Positions 35,039-43,622 of a DNA stretch of 61,296 nt are shown here, piece after piece. The notes beneath the pieces were generated by a model that worked only from the letters and a program-made list of their open reading frames with translations, ran no database searches and was not told where the DNA came from. How positions within the stretch are numbered: position 1 is the first letter of the stretch; each line of letters begins with the position of its first letter. The stretch covers positions 1 to 61,296 of the forward strand of contig JAYUKY010000036.1 in the NCBI GenBank assembly GCA_043764015.1. The letters are read 5' to 3'. Source of the DNA: JANYGM01 sp043764015. Its GTDB lineage: Bacteria; Bacteroidota; Bacteroidia; Cytophagales; Thermonemataceae. The translations under genes were made by a program, and so were the position numbers.

Positions 35039-35748
35039 TATATTATTTTTTTCCAAGATTGTGTACCAGATGTAATGTATTGTGTTGCTTCTTTGCCTAC
35101 ATTAGCAATGAGGTCTAAAATAGAAACATATGGATTAAATTCTCCATATAGTTGTGGATAGGGATTTTTTTGATAATCCATGTAACTAACTTCTATGTTG
35201 TTATTATCAAAAAGTTGGTGGTCTAAATAATTCTTAGCTCCGTGACCTGTAATATAGTTTGTACCTTCAAAATAACGTACAATGTCAAAAACTCTTTCAC
35301 TACTAACGCCTTTTATCATTAATTCTGACGATTTATGATACGTTTTGTCAGGAGAAAATTCTAAATATTTACTTACCTTATCAAGTCCACAAATGAGTAT
35401 TTCAGATAAGTTATCTGTTTTCAATGCATAAACTTCGTTTACTATTTGAAACATCTCATTAAAAAAAGGTGCTTTCTTATAAATTTGTTTTAAAAATTCT
35501 ATATGTTGGTTGCGCCAATTATTTTTATTATCTGTTTCATATTCATTGATGTTTTTTCCAACTTTCACATCTTTCAAAGGAATAATCAACCATTTAAAAC
35601 CGTCAGGGGTTTTAATTTGCACACGACTAGTAAAACTGCCTTTTGAGAACTGTACATCATCATAATGCACATATATATCTGCTAGGCGTATCTGTTCAAA
35701 CATACCTACCCAAGGAAATAGCATTGGTTGCGAAATAACTATATTCAT
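35038..35748 (-). CDS. WbqC family protein
   Basis: A 236-residue protein of the WbqC family. The N-terminus MNIVISQPMLFPWVGMFEQI and YVHYDDVQFSKGSFTSRVQI, then ITGHGAKNYLDH and YPQLYGEFNPYVSILDLIANVG are typical. WbqC proteins occur in O-antigen loci; I know of no settled biochemical role. The start at 35748 lies just after the end of the acyltransferase gene; an upstream in-frame ATG would begin inside that gene. It sits beside acyl carrier protein and FkbH genes. Confidence 0.85.
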   Translation of the reverse strand: MNIVISQPMLFPWVGMFEQIRLADIYVHYDDVQFSKGSFTSRVQIKTPDGFKWLIIPLKDVKVGKNINEYETDNKNNWRNQHIEFLKQIYKKAPFFNEMFQIVNEVYALKTDNLSEILICGLDKVSKYLEFSPDKTYHKSSELMIKGVSSERVFDIVRYFEGTNYITGHGAKNYLDHQLFDNNNIEVSYMDYQKNPYPQLYGEFNPYVSILDLIANVGKEATQYITSGTQSWKKII

Positions 35749-35749
35749 A

Positions 35750-36262
35750 TTAAAAAGTACGTTTTTTAGCTGGATTACCAATTAAATTTATATTATCTCC
35801 CCATTTTCCATAAACGACAGAGTTTGGAGCAACTGAACAATAATCTCCCAAAACCGTACCAGGCATAATAATACTGCCTGCGCCTATCCACGCACCTTTA
35901 CCCAACTTAACAGAAGCATACTTTAAAACCGTTTCATTGATATTACTCTTGCCTCTGTTACCATATTGTGTTGTCAGTACAACATTAGGTCCAAAATGTG
36001 TTGCATCTCCTATCTCCACTCCTCCTTCACCCAATATTACACCACTCATACCAATTGTAACATCATTGCCAAAAATAACTTTTTTACCATTTCTTGAACC
36101 ATATACATATACTCCCGACTGTAAAGTACATTTTTCTCCAAATGAAATTGTATCAATATATTTCATTGTAACACTTTTTTCAATCAAAACATCATAACGA
36201 GAAGCCATTTTAAGGTTATTGAGCCATAATTTCCAATGATGTTTAATATTTTTGAGTAACAT
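35750..36262 (-). CDS. hexapeptide-repeat acyltransferase
   Basis: A 170-residue left-handed beta-helix acyltransferase. Repeats cover about residues 40-165, with HFGPNVVLTTQYGNRGKS near 90 and the end WIGAGSIIMPGTVLGDYCSV and GNPAKKRTF. Its direct neighbour upstream is the acyl carrier protein gene, one base apart, so it may take its acyl group from that carrier and place it on a sugar amine or hydroxyl. An ordinary acetyl-CoA-dependent role is the simpler alternative. Confidence 0.82.
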   Translation of the reverse strand: MLLKNIKHHWKLWLNNLKMASRYDVLIEKSVTMKYIDTISFGEKCTLQSGVYVYGSRNGKKVIFGNDVTIGMSGVILGEGGVEIGDATHFGPNVVLTTQYGNRGKSNINETVLKYASVKLGKGAWIGAGSIIMPGTVLGDYCSVAPNSVVYGKWGDNINLIGNPAKKRTF

Positions 36263-36263
36263 A

Positions 36264-36494
36264 TTAAGCTGTTATCAATTCCGTTAATGTGAGTTTAATA
36301 AGTTGATAATTGAGTAAGTTTGAAATTTGCTCGTCATCAAAACTAACTTTAAATTCTTCCTCCAAGGCTACAACTAGATTCATGTGGTGAAGAGAATCCC
36401 AATTTTCTATATTATCCGCTGAAGACATTTCGTGAATACTCTCTACAGGTATTTCAAAAACTGATGCCATCACTTGTTTTATTTTTTCTTCCAT
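36264..36494 (-). CDS. acyl carrier protein
   Basis: A 76-residue discrete acyl carrier protein. The phosphopantetheine-binding Ser is Ser34 in ENWDSLHHMNLVVALEEEF. It is acidic and four-helical as expected. This is not the fatty-acid ACP gene context: it lies between an acyltransferase and an FkbH-like gene in a polysaccharide locus, so it is probably a dedicated carrier for a small acyl group such as glyceryl or a product made from it. Confidence 0.92.
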   Translation of the reverse strand: MEEKIKQVMASVFEIPVESIHEMSSADNIENWDSLHHMNLVVALEEEFKVSFDDEQISNLLNYQLIKLTLTELITA

Positions 36495-36498
36495 TTTG

Positions 36499-38262
36499 TT
36501 AAAGGAGTTGAATTTTTATGTAATCAATTGGACAATAACTAAAGTCTATTGTCTTAAATTTATATTCTTTGCTATCAGCTTCTTCTTTGATAACTTCAAA
36601 ATTGAGTTTCTCGTAAAAAGACAATACTTGAGAGTTTTTTAATGTCTTAAAATAATTTGCAAAGATATGTTTTATATTTATCTGTTGCAAGTCATTGATA
36701 ATAAAACTTAAAAAAGCTGTCTCAATATTACGTCCTAATACCCTACAACTCATTAAAAAAGTATCTATTTCTGCGTTTTCATCAGAAATATTGATTAAAG
36801 CCATACCTGTAAGCCCGTAATCTCCAAATTTATCTTTAACACCAAAAGTATATAACTGATAATTTTGATTATCTATCAAGTTATGCAAATCAGTTTGTGT
36901 ATATCTTTTTGTTGTTAAATTAAATTGATTTGTCTTTTGTGTTAGTTGTGCAGCCCTTTCTAAACTATTAAAATCATTCATTGAAACAGAAATTTCTAAT
37001 TCTAAAGCATATAAATAATCTTCAATAGTTGAATATTTTTGTTGCTCATCTTTACGAACAGCCTCTTGTTTATACATTTCTACTCGTTTTTTATCCTCAT
37101 TTGTTTGATTATGTTTGTAAAACAAGGACAAATTTTCTCGTAATAAAGTTGGATAATTATGTAAGGCACTTGGTACTTGTATAGTTTTCACTTCTGGTAA
37201 AGACTGATTTACGTGATTTATTTCAAATGACGAATCATCTACAAACACAAGGCTATCTATTCCAATATTTAATTCCTCTGCTATTGCTTGTAAATTGCTA
37301 ACTTTATCTTGCCAATTTATTTTTTTAATCAAAATATTAGCTTCTTGCAGGGCAAAATCTTTGCGTTTTTCAAACACTTCTAAGACATCATTATCATTAT
37401 TTTTGCTACATAACCCAACAATAATACCTTCTTTTGATAGCTGATTTGCAAGATAATGCACTTCCTCAAATACTGTCCCGTTTTTATTTTGAGTAGATAA
37501 ACTTATTCCAGCTATTCCATCTTCACCTACAATTCCTTTCCACAAAGTATTATCACAATCAAAAATTAATGCTTTTTTAGTTTTACCATGAACAGAAAAT
37601 ATAATAGGTGCAATAAACGCTGCATATTGCTTGTAAAAGTCTATATTATAAAGAGCCTTTGAAGAATAATAATAACGCAAATCTATGCTTTTATTGACTG
37701 AGATTTGTGCGAAAACTTTATCCATTGGCACAATAATAAAGTTTTTTGGCAAATTTTCACTCACATATTTGTTTAACTCAATAGCTATGGTGTCAAACTG
37801 ATTGTTTTTTAGAAAATATTGGTTAAAGACTAAAGTACTGAATTGATTTAAAATTACAATAGGTGTGCTTGCCAAGTTTTGAAAAACAAAATCTATTTCT
37901 TGTTTGGTCTTGTTAATAAGTGCAGAAATATGTTCTGCTGACATAGATTCCGCTTTATATTGCAATCCATCTACGAGATTTGCAAGTTCCCAAAATATAA
38001 TTACTGCATTTTTATTGGCATACTTTTCACTATCTTGTACAATATTATCATAATCCCCTGAATCTACTTTGGCATTAAGTCTTTGCTTTCTTAATACATA
38101 TTCTACTATATGATTAAATTGTGAGGTAATAATATTTGAAAGCACAACAATCTCTTGTTGTGCTTGCTGTGCTAATTTTTCTCCTAATAATTTATTAGCA
38201 GTTAAAATTTCTGTATATTTTAGTTCTTGTAATTTGTTTGAATTTTGGGTTGAATTTTGCAT
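36499..38262 (-). CDS. FkbH-like HAD phosphatase/acyl loader
   Basis: A 587-residue FkbH-like protein. The HAD-IIIC domain has LIFDCDNTLWKGIVGEDG (about 231-248, with Asp nucleophile) and SLVFVDDSSFEINHVNQ near 336-352. The C-terminal part resembles a GNAT domain (GRNIETAFLSFIINDL). The N-terminal 200 residues contain an SGNH-like segment. Well-studied FkbH members take glyceryl from 1,3-bisphosphoglycerate, dephosphorylate it and load it on an ACP; the ACP gene begins 4 bp downstream. The exact acyl group here is inferred. Confidence 0.85.
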   Translation of the reverse strand: MQNSTQNSNKLQELKYTEILTANKLLGEKLAQQAQQEIVVLSNIITSQFNHIVEYVLRKQRLNAKVDSGDYDNIVQDSEKYANKNAVIIFWELANLVDGLQYKAESMSAEHISALINKTKQEIDFVFQNLASTPIVILNQFSTLVFNQYFLKNNQFDTIAIELNKYVSENLPKNFIIVPMDKVFAQISVNKSIDLRYYYSSKALYNIDFYKQYAAFIAPIIFSVHGKTKKALIFDCDNTLWKGIVGEDGIAGISLSTQNKNGTVFEEVHYLANQLSKEGIIVGLCSKNNDNDVLEVFEKRKDFALQEANILIKKINWQDKVSNLQAIAEELNIGIDSLVFVDDSSFEINHVNQSLPEVKTIQVPSALHNYPTLLRENLSLFYKHNQTNEDKKRVEMYKQEAVRKDEQQKYSTIEDYLYALELEISVSMNDFNSLERAAQLTQKTNQFNLTTKRYTQTDLHNLIDNQNYQLYTFGVKDKFGDYGLTGMALINISDENAEIDTFLMSCRVLGRNIETAFLSFIINDLQQINIKHIFANYFKTLKNSQVLSFYEKLNFEVIKEEADSKEYKFKTIDFSYCPIDYIKIQLL

Positions 38263-38273
38263 AAATCAAATAG

Positions 38274-39467
38274 TTATAACATTACTTGTCCACCATTAAC
38301 TCTTATTGTTTCACCAGTCATAAAGTCTGATTTCTCAGAAGCTAAAAATACAATGGCATTAGCAATATCTTCAGCCCTTGCTAACCTGCGTAAAGGTGTT
38401 TTTGCAGCCGTTATTAACCGTACTTTTTCAGGAATATCTACAATTAACTCTGTTTCAGTCATACTTGGTGAAACAAAATTGACACGAATGCCCTTTGCAG
38501 CGACTTCTACCGCTAGTGCTTTTCCAAAACCATACAAAGCAGATTTTGCAGTAATATATGGCAACCATTCTGTTGTTGGCATACTTTCAATAGCTTGTGT
38601 AGTCAAGAAGATTACTTTACCATATTTTTGCTTTTCCATCAAAGAAATATACTGTTTGGCAAGAAAAAAATTGGCTTTTATGTTAATATCTATATGTTTT
38701 TGCAAATCTGACCATTCCAATCTATCTAATTTTATATTGGGTATTTTTACTGTTGCGCAATTAATAACGGTTGTTAGTGTATCAAATTTTCTTTCAATAA
38801 AATTTATCAAATCAACAACTTCGTCCTCTTGCGTAATATCACCCTTATAAATCTCAACTCTTACGCCCAATAATTGCAATTTTTCTTTGAGTTCAGTTGC
38901 TAAACCTTGATTACTAAAATAGTGAACAACCACATTAAAACCTTCTTTTGCCAATTGTAGGCAAGTAGCCTGCCCTATTCCACCCGTTGCTCCAACAACT
39001 AAGGCTACTTTATTTTTTGGTAACTCCTCTATATTACTATTTTCTTGAATTAGTTCTTGTTCTATTATCTTAACTTTTGCAATTCCTGTTGTAACTTTTT
39101 GTTTATCTTGATTAAATATATCTGTTTGAAGTTCAATGGTTTGTAACTTATCAAGTTTTTTTATTACTTCCGCCTCTATGGTTAATTCGTCACCAATACG
39201 AACAGGTAACAGAAACTCCAAACTTTGAGCAAACCATAAAGCCCCATCACCTGGTAGTTTTGTACCAATGATAGTAGAAATAAAAGAAGCACCCAACATA
39301 CCGTGAACTACAGGTTTTTTGAATGAGGTTTTAGCTGCATAATTTTTATCAATATGCAATTTATTATCATCTCCTGTAAGTTCTACAAATTTTTCAAGGT
39401 CTTGTTGTGTAACAATGTGTTTTAGAGATGCCTTATCTCCTAATTGAATTTGCTCAAATTTGCCCAT
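38274..39467 (-). CDS. MaoC-like dehydratase/SDR reductase fusion
   Basis: A 397-residue two-domain protein. Residues 1-135 form a MaoC-like hotdog (FVELTGDDNKLHIDKNYA and KPVVHGMLGASFISTIIG hold the hydratase Asp and His). Residues 150-397 form an SDR reductase: VALVVGATGGIGQATCLQLA, then NCATVKIP and the Tyr-Lys pair in YITAKSALYGFGKA. The usual catalytic Ser about 13 residues before the Tyr is replaced by a TTQ stretch. It could act on the ACP-bound acyl chain as a hydratase-reductase. Confidence 0.82.
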   Translation of the reverse strand: MGKFEQIQLGDKASLKHIVTQQDLEKFVELTGDDNKLHIDKNYAAKTSFKKPVVHGMLGASFISTIIGTKLPGDGALWFAQSLEFLLPVRIGDELTIEAEVIKKLDKLQTIELQTDIFNQDKQKVTTGIAKVKIIEQELIQENSNIEELPKNKVALVVGATGGIGQATCLQLAKEGFNVVVHYFSNQGLATELKEKLQLLGVRVEIYKGDITQEDEVVDLINFIERKFDTLTTVINCATVKIPNIKLDRLEWSDLQKHIDINIKANFFLAKQYISLMEKQKYGKVIFLTTQAIESMPTTEWLPYITAKSALYGFGKALAVEVAAKGIRVNFVSPSMTETELIVDIPEKVRLITAAKTPLRRLARAEDIANAIVFLASEKSDFMTGETIRVNGGQVML

Positions 39468-39482
39468 ATTTGCTGTGATAAC

Positions 39483-40406
39483 TTATAATTTTGCAACAAT
39501 AGCACAATAATTAATGGTGATTTTGCGTCTGATAATTTCTTCCATTGGCAAATTTTCAACAGGGCAAACCCTTTCTTCCACAATTCTTAAACCACAATTT
39601 CTTAACATTTCACGTATTTGTTCTACCGAATGAAAATGATAAACGTGGTCAATAGCAGGGCAATCTACACAAGTAGAAACGAAACCTTTTCCATTGTCAC
39701 TCAACAAGTTACAGAATTGTGTTAATAATTTTTCAGGAAAATTAACGTGTTCAATTACTTCACCCATTGTAATAAAATCGTACTTTTCATTGATGTCCAT
39801 CTCAAGCATATCTCCTGTGTGATATGTAACAGCAGGCTGATTTTCAGCAAATAAATGTGCCATAATAGATTTTGTGATGGCAATAGAAGTTTCGCTAATA
39901 TCAACAGCTACATATTTATCACAATTTTTTAATGTACTTACTGCTTGACTAAGAAATAACCCATGACCTGGACCTATTTCAAGATAAGTTTTAGTTTGCG
40001 TTGCATTATCAGATAAGGCTTTCTTTAAACACGAAAATATATCATAATGTGTAGCCCACAAAAATTGCGACAAAGCCAAGCCAATCATATAAGATTTCAT
40101 CTCCTCTGGATTGTTATAAATCTCTTCAAAGGCTTGCCCTGATATTTTTACTGGATATACTCCTGTTTTCATAAATGAAACTTGGCATTTCATCATATCA
40201 TTGCACATTTTTAGGTAAGCACCTGTCGCATAATCCAAGGGAATATTTTGCTTAGCTAAATAGTTTGTATATTGTATTGCAAAATTTTCTGCCTCCTCAA
40301 AAAAAGAAGCAGTTTGTGCAGCCAAGTATTTTTCTAACTTCTTTTTTTGAAGTGGTGCTTTTTGATAAACTAAAGCTACAAATTGTTCAAAATATGGGTA
40401 ATTCAT
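39483..40406 (-). CDS. class I SAM-dependent methyltransferase
   Basis: A 307-residue methyltransferase with a helical N-terminal extension of about 120 residues. Motif I is KTYLEIGPGHGLFLSQAVS near 141-159; YDFITMGEVIEHVNFPEKLL marks motif IV. The extension and its place next to the MaoC-SDR and ACP genes suggest that it may work on the carrier-bound acyl chain or on a sugar precursor. The acceptor is unknown. Confidence 0.82.
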   Translation of the reverse strand: MNYPYFEQFVALVYQKAPLQKKKLEKYLAAQTASFFEEAENFAIQYTNYLAKQNIPLDYATGAYLKMCNDMMKCQVSFMKTGVYPVKISGQAFEEIYNNPEEMKSYMIGLALSQFLWATHYDIFSCLKKALSDNATQTKTYLEIGPGHGLFLSQAVSTLKNCDKYVAVDISETSIAITKSIMAHLFAENQPAVTYHTGDMLEMDINEKYDFITMGEVIEHVNFPEKLLTQFCNLLSDNGKGFVSTCVDCPAIDHVYHFHSVEQIREMLRNCGLRIVEERVCPVENLPMEEIIRRKITINYCAIVAKL

Positions 40407-40461
40407 TTGTGGTTGATTTGAATAATTATTATATTTTAAGGGTTAAACTACAATAATTATT

Positions 40462-41616
40462 TTATAAGAAAAATATTTCTAAAGACTTATTTTGCCAACT
40501 CTCAATGTTGGCTATAATTTTTTTAGCAATAGTAGGATTTAAACCAACATAAATCACTTGTATATCTTCTGGAAGTTGTATAGGAGTTAGAATAGGTTTA
40601 TCAAATGCTTCTGTTCCTTGCAAAAGTGGATTTTGGTCTGTGAAACATTGTATGTTACCAAGATTTTGTAGGCAAGTAGCAATAAAACTTCCATAAACTC
40701 CAGCACCATAAATAGCAGCTTTTTTAGTACCTACATTTTGCTCAAAACTTCTAATTCTTGCTTGCGAAGTATCCCAATAAGTGGCACATTGTTTTGCAGT
40801 TTCAACTACTTTTGTTAATTCCACCACATTTGGCTCAAATGGCAATGAAGTTTGTGCAGTTTTTTTGCCAACTGCAATATAAGCTCCAAAATGTGATTGA
40901 GTATCTATTTCTACTGTTTCAAAACCTGCTTTTGCAAACATGTATCTCAACGAAATTTCGCTATAATGATGCACATGGTCGGCAACTATAAAATCAGCAA
41001 TATTCTCAAATACATTTGGCACAATGATATAAACTAAGCCATCTTCTTTAAGCAAGTTTTTAATAGTTGCTAACTCTTTCAAAGGGTCAGGCGTATGCTC
41101 AAAAGCAAAAAATGAGGTTATAATATCAAAGCTAGCTTGCCACGTATTTTTAGGTTGATAAGAAGCATACTGTTCGGGTTTCAAAAATTTTTCCCATAAA
41201 TGCACATACATTTTACTTACATCAAATAAGTGTGGAACAACATTTGGATTTTTCTCAACTAATCTTTTCATTACTGTCCCTTTTGCACAGCCATAATCTA
41301 AAACACGCATTCCATCACTAAACTGAACTTTTTGTAACAAAGTATCAACTTGATGCTGTTGTCTATAAATTTTTTTACCCTCTACAACTTTATAAATAAT
41401 ATCATCTTCTTCACTTTGATCAAAAAATTGATATTGTTCATCATAATACTCATCTATACTTGCTATTTCTTGCGTTTGGAGATGTCCTATTTCTTCATCA
41501 AGATAGACAACTGTTGAGGATTCATAAACTTTGCTCAATGACGTAATAGATTTATTACCTTGAGATGTATAAAGTGGGTTTGGCAACAAATTGCCACTAA
41601 TTGCACATTGTAACAT
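40462..41616 (-). CDS. methyltransferase with C-terminal Rossmann domain
   Basis: A 384-residue protein. The central SAM-binding domain has GMRVLDYGCAKGTVMKRLVE (about 102-121) and FDIITSFFAFEHTPDPLKEL near 164-183. A second Rossmann-like domain follows, KKAAIYGAGVYGSFIATCL near 299-317, as in the Methyltransf_14 group of sugar C-methyltransferases. The N-terminal Zn-binding Cys cluster of those enzymes is not evident. It may methylate a keto-sugar or acyl intermediate. Confidence 0.78.
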   Translation of the reverse strand: MLQCAISGNLLPNPLYTSQGNKSITSLSKVYESSTVVYLDEEIGHLQTQEIASIDEYYDEQYQFFDQSEEDDIIYKVVEGKKIYRQQHQVDTLLQKVQFSDGMRVLDYGCAKGTVMKRLVEKNPNVVPHLFDVSKMYVHLWEKFLKPEQYASYQPKNTWQASFDIITSFFAFEHTPDPLKELATIKNLLKEDGLVYIIVPNVFENIADFIVADHVHHYSEISLRYMFAKAGFETVEIDTQSHFGAYIAVGKKTAQTSLPFEPNVVELTKVVETAKQCATYWDTSQARIRSFEQNVGTKKAAIYGAGVYGSFIATCLQNLGNIQCFTDQNPLLQGTEAFDKPILTPIQLPEDIQVIYVGLNPTIAKKIIANIESWQNKSLEIFFL

Positions 41617-41636
41617 GTTGATGTTGAATAATTTTG

Positions 41637-42476
41637 TTATTTAGTTTCTACAATTAATTCAGGATGCACGTCTTTTAATTGCACACCATTTGCCACACAA
41701 CCTGTCCAATTTATACGAATACCACTTGGATGTTCAAAATTAAAGTAACGAAATTGCATACTCCAGCGAGAACGAGTGCCTATATTTTTTCCTGATGAAT
41801 GTAAAGTAAGGAAATCCATTAGTATCAAATCTGTTGGCTCTGAAAGCGGTGTAATGATACCATATTTTGCTAATAAATCAGTCTCATTTTCCAGACGCAT
41901 AGCATAAGCTCCTGTTCTTTCAAAATTGTCGGAGTCTTGTAAATAAGACTTTCTCAAACCATCTATATGAGATTTTGGGCATATCTGAACAGCTCCTAAG
42001 TCAGCCGTAATAGGAACTAAAGGACTCCAAAAGACTATGCCATCAACACTTCTTAATTGGTCTCTATATTCATAATGCCACAAAGAACGGTATTTTTCCT
42101 CATTTGGGTTATCAATACGAATACCATAACCAGCGGCAGCAATGGCAGGCATAGAAGTTTCTCTTATTTGTGAAAATAATAATTCGTTTTTTTGCAGACT
42201 GACCAAACGCATAAAAGCAGGGATTTGCTTCACAGCATCATACACTTCGCCACCATATTTTCTATTGGCTAGTATAAGTTGTTGATAACCATAATCAAAA
42301 TCATGTGAAGAAAAATCTTTTTGTATAACAGGAATATTATATTTTGTGAACAGCAAACCAAGTATCTGCCAAATTCCATACTGAATAGGCTCTATTTCAG
42401 TTTTTTGGTCATAAAAAGATTTGATAATTAAAACGCCATTTTCCTTAAATTCTTGTAATTGTTCTGCTGATAACAT
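41637..42476 (-). CDS. phytanoyl-CoA dioxygenase-like protein
   Basis: A 279-residue protein of the PhyH family of Fe(II)/2-oxoglutarate oxygenases. LWHYEYRDQLRSVDGIVFWS (about 131-150) holds the first His and an acidic ligand; DFLTLHSSGKNIGTRSRWSM (about 230-249) holds the second His and the 2-oxoglutarate-binding Arg. It probably hydroxylates a sugar or acyl group. It lies between an aminotransferase and a methyltransferase gene in the operon. Confidence 0.78.
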   Translation of the reverse strand: MLSAEQLQEFKENGVLIIKSFYDQKTEIEPIQYGIWQILGLLFTKYNIPVIQKDFSSHDFDYGYQQLILANRKYGGEVYDAVKQIPAFMRLVSLQKNELLFSQIRETSMPAIAAAGYGIRIDNPNEEKYRSLWHYEYRDQLRSVDGIVFWSPLVPITADLGAVQICPKSHIDGLRKSYLQDSDNFERTGAYAMRLENETDLLAKYGIITPLSEPTDLILMDFLTLHSSGKNIGTRSRWSMQFRYFNFEHPSGIRINWTGCVANGVQLKDVHPELIVETK

Positions 42477-42483
42477 AGTTTAT

Positions 42484-43602
42484 TTATTTGGCTATAAAAT
42501 TCTTAATCAAACCACACACAAATTCAACCTCTTCTTGCGTAATGTCGTGGAAACTTGGCAAATTGATGCCTCGTTCAAAAATATCATAACTTACTTTATT
42601 TTCTCTTTTTTCTTCAAACATTGGTAAAGATGTAAGAGGAAAAAAGAAAGGGCGGCTATCTATGCCATTTTCTTTACAAATAGCAAAAAACGCATTTCTA
42701 TCAAAATCCAAAGATTTATCAAACACCACAGTAGGCAACCAATAGCTGTTTTTTGTACCATTCAGTTCTGGATTCATCTCACAAAGAACGCTTTTAAGTG
42801 CTTGCTTGTACCAACTAAAAATTTGTCTTTTTTTAGTTACAAGCTCCTCAATTCTTTCCATTTGAGCAACGCCCATAGCTGCTTGCAAGTTAGACATTTT
42901 GTATTTATAACCATAATCACGCATCCAAAACATTTTATTTTCAGGGTCTTTTGCGTTACGTCCGTGGTCGTTTAGTATTTTTGCTTTTTCATAGATTTTT
43001 TCATTATTGGTAACAATAATTCCTCCCTCACCAGTAGAAACTGTTTTTGTTCCGTGAAACGAAAAAACGCCTGCATCTGCAATGCTACCACATTTTTTGC
43101 CTTTATATTCAGAACCTAAACCTTCTGCTGCATCTTCTAAAACAACTAAATTATACTTTTTTGCAAGTAGCATTATTTCGTCCATTTCACAGATATTTCC
43201 ATACAAATGCACCACAATAATGGCTTTTGTTTTTGGCGTAATAGCTGCTTCTATTTTCTTTGGGTCAATGCACCAAGTATCTCGCAAAATATCTACAAAA
43301 ACAGGTTTTGCACCAATATAAAGTACAGGCTCTGCAGTAGCTATCCAAGTAGTTTCTGGTATAATTACCTCATCACCTGCTTTTATTCCCATTGCCATAA
43401 GTGCTAAATGGATAGCACCAGTACAAGAAGAAGTGGCTAAACTATACTTAGTTTGCTCATAATCAGCAAATAATTTTTCAAAACGGTGAATATAATCATA
43501 ACACCTTTCTCCCCAGCCATTTGTAATAGCATCATTAACATAATTTATCTCTAAATCTGTGATAGAAGGCTTATTGATTGGTATTTTCTTTATTGCTATC
43601 AT
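42484..43602 (-). CDS. DegT family aminotransferase, perosamine synthase-like
   Basis: A 372-residue PLP-dependent sugar aminotransferase. The PLP Lys is in FSFHGTKTVSTGEGGIIV (about 182-199), in the GTKT form usual for GDP-perosamine synthase and related C4 aminotransferases; MRDYGYKYKMSNLQAAMGVAQ near 228-248 is also characteristic. It would aminate a 4-keto-6-deoxy sugar nucleotide. The CDP-sugar dehydratase upstream, or an unlinked GDP-mannose dehydratase, could supply the substrate. Confidence 0.87.
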   Translation of the reverse strand: MIAIKKIPINKPSITDLEINYVNDAITNGWGERCYDYIHRFEKLFADYEQTKYSLATSSCTGAIHLALMAMGIKAGDEVIIPETTWIATAEPVLYIGAKPVFVDILRDTWCIDPKKIEAAITPKTKAIIVVHLYGNICEMDEIMLLAKKYNLVVLEDAAEGLGSEYKGKKCGSIADAGVFSFHGTKTVSTGEGGIIVTNNEKIYEKAKILNDHGRNAKDPENKMFWMRDYGYKYKMSNLQAAMGVAQMERIEELVTKKRQIFSWYKQALKSVLCEMNPELNGTKNSYWLPTVVFDKSLDFDRNAFFAICKENGIDSRPFFFPLTSLPMFEEKRENKVSYDIFERGINLPSFHDITQEEVEFVCGLIKNFIAK

Positions 43603-43622
43603 TATCTATTTCAAAATAATTC

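Noticed and set aside
38257..38850. 197-residue forward reading frame opposite the MaoC-SDR gene
   Set aside because: It is the antisense shadow of the SDR domain; the minus-strand frame has clear catalytic motifs.
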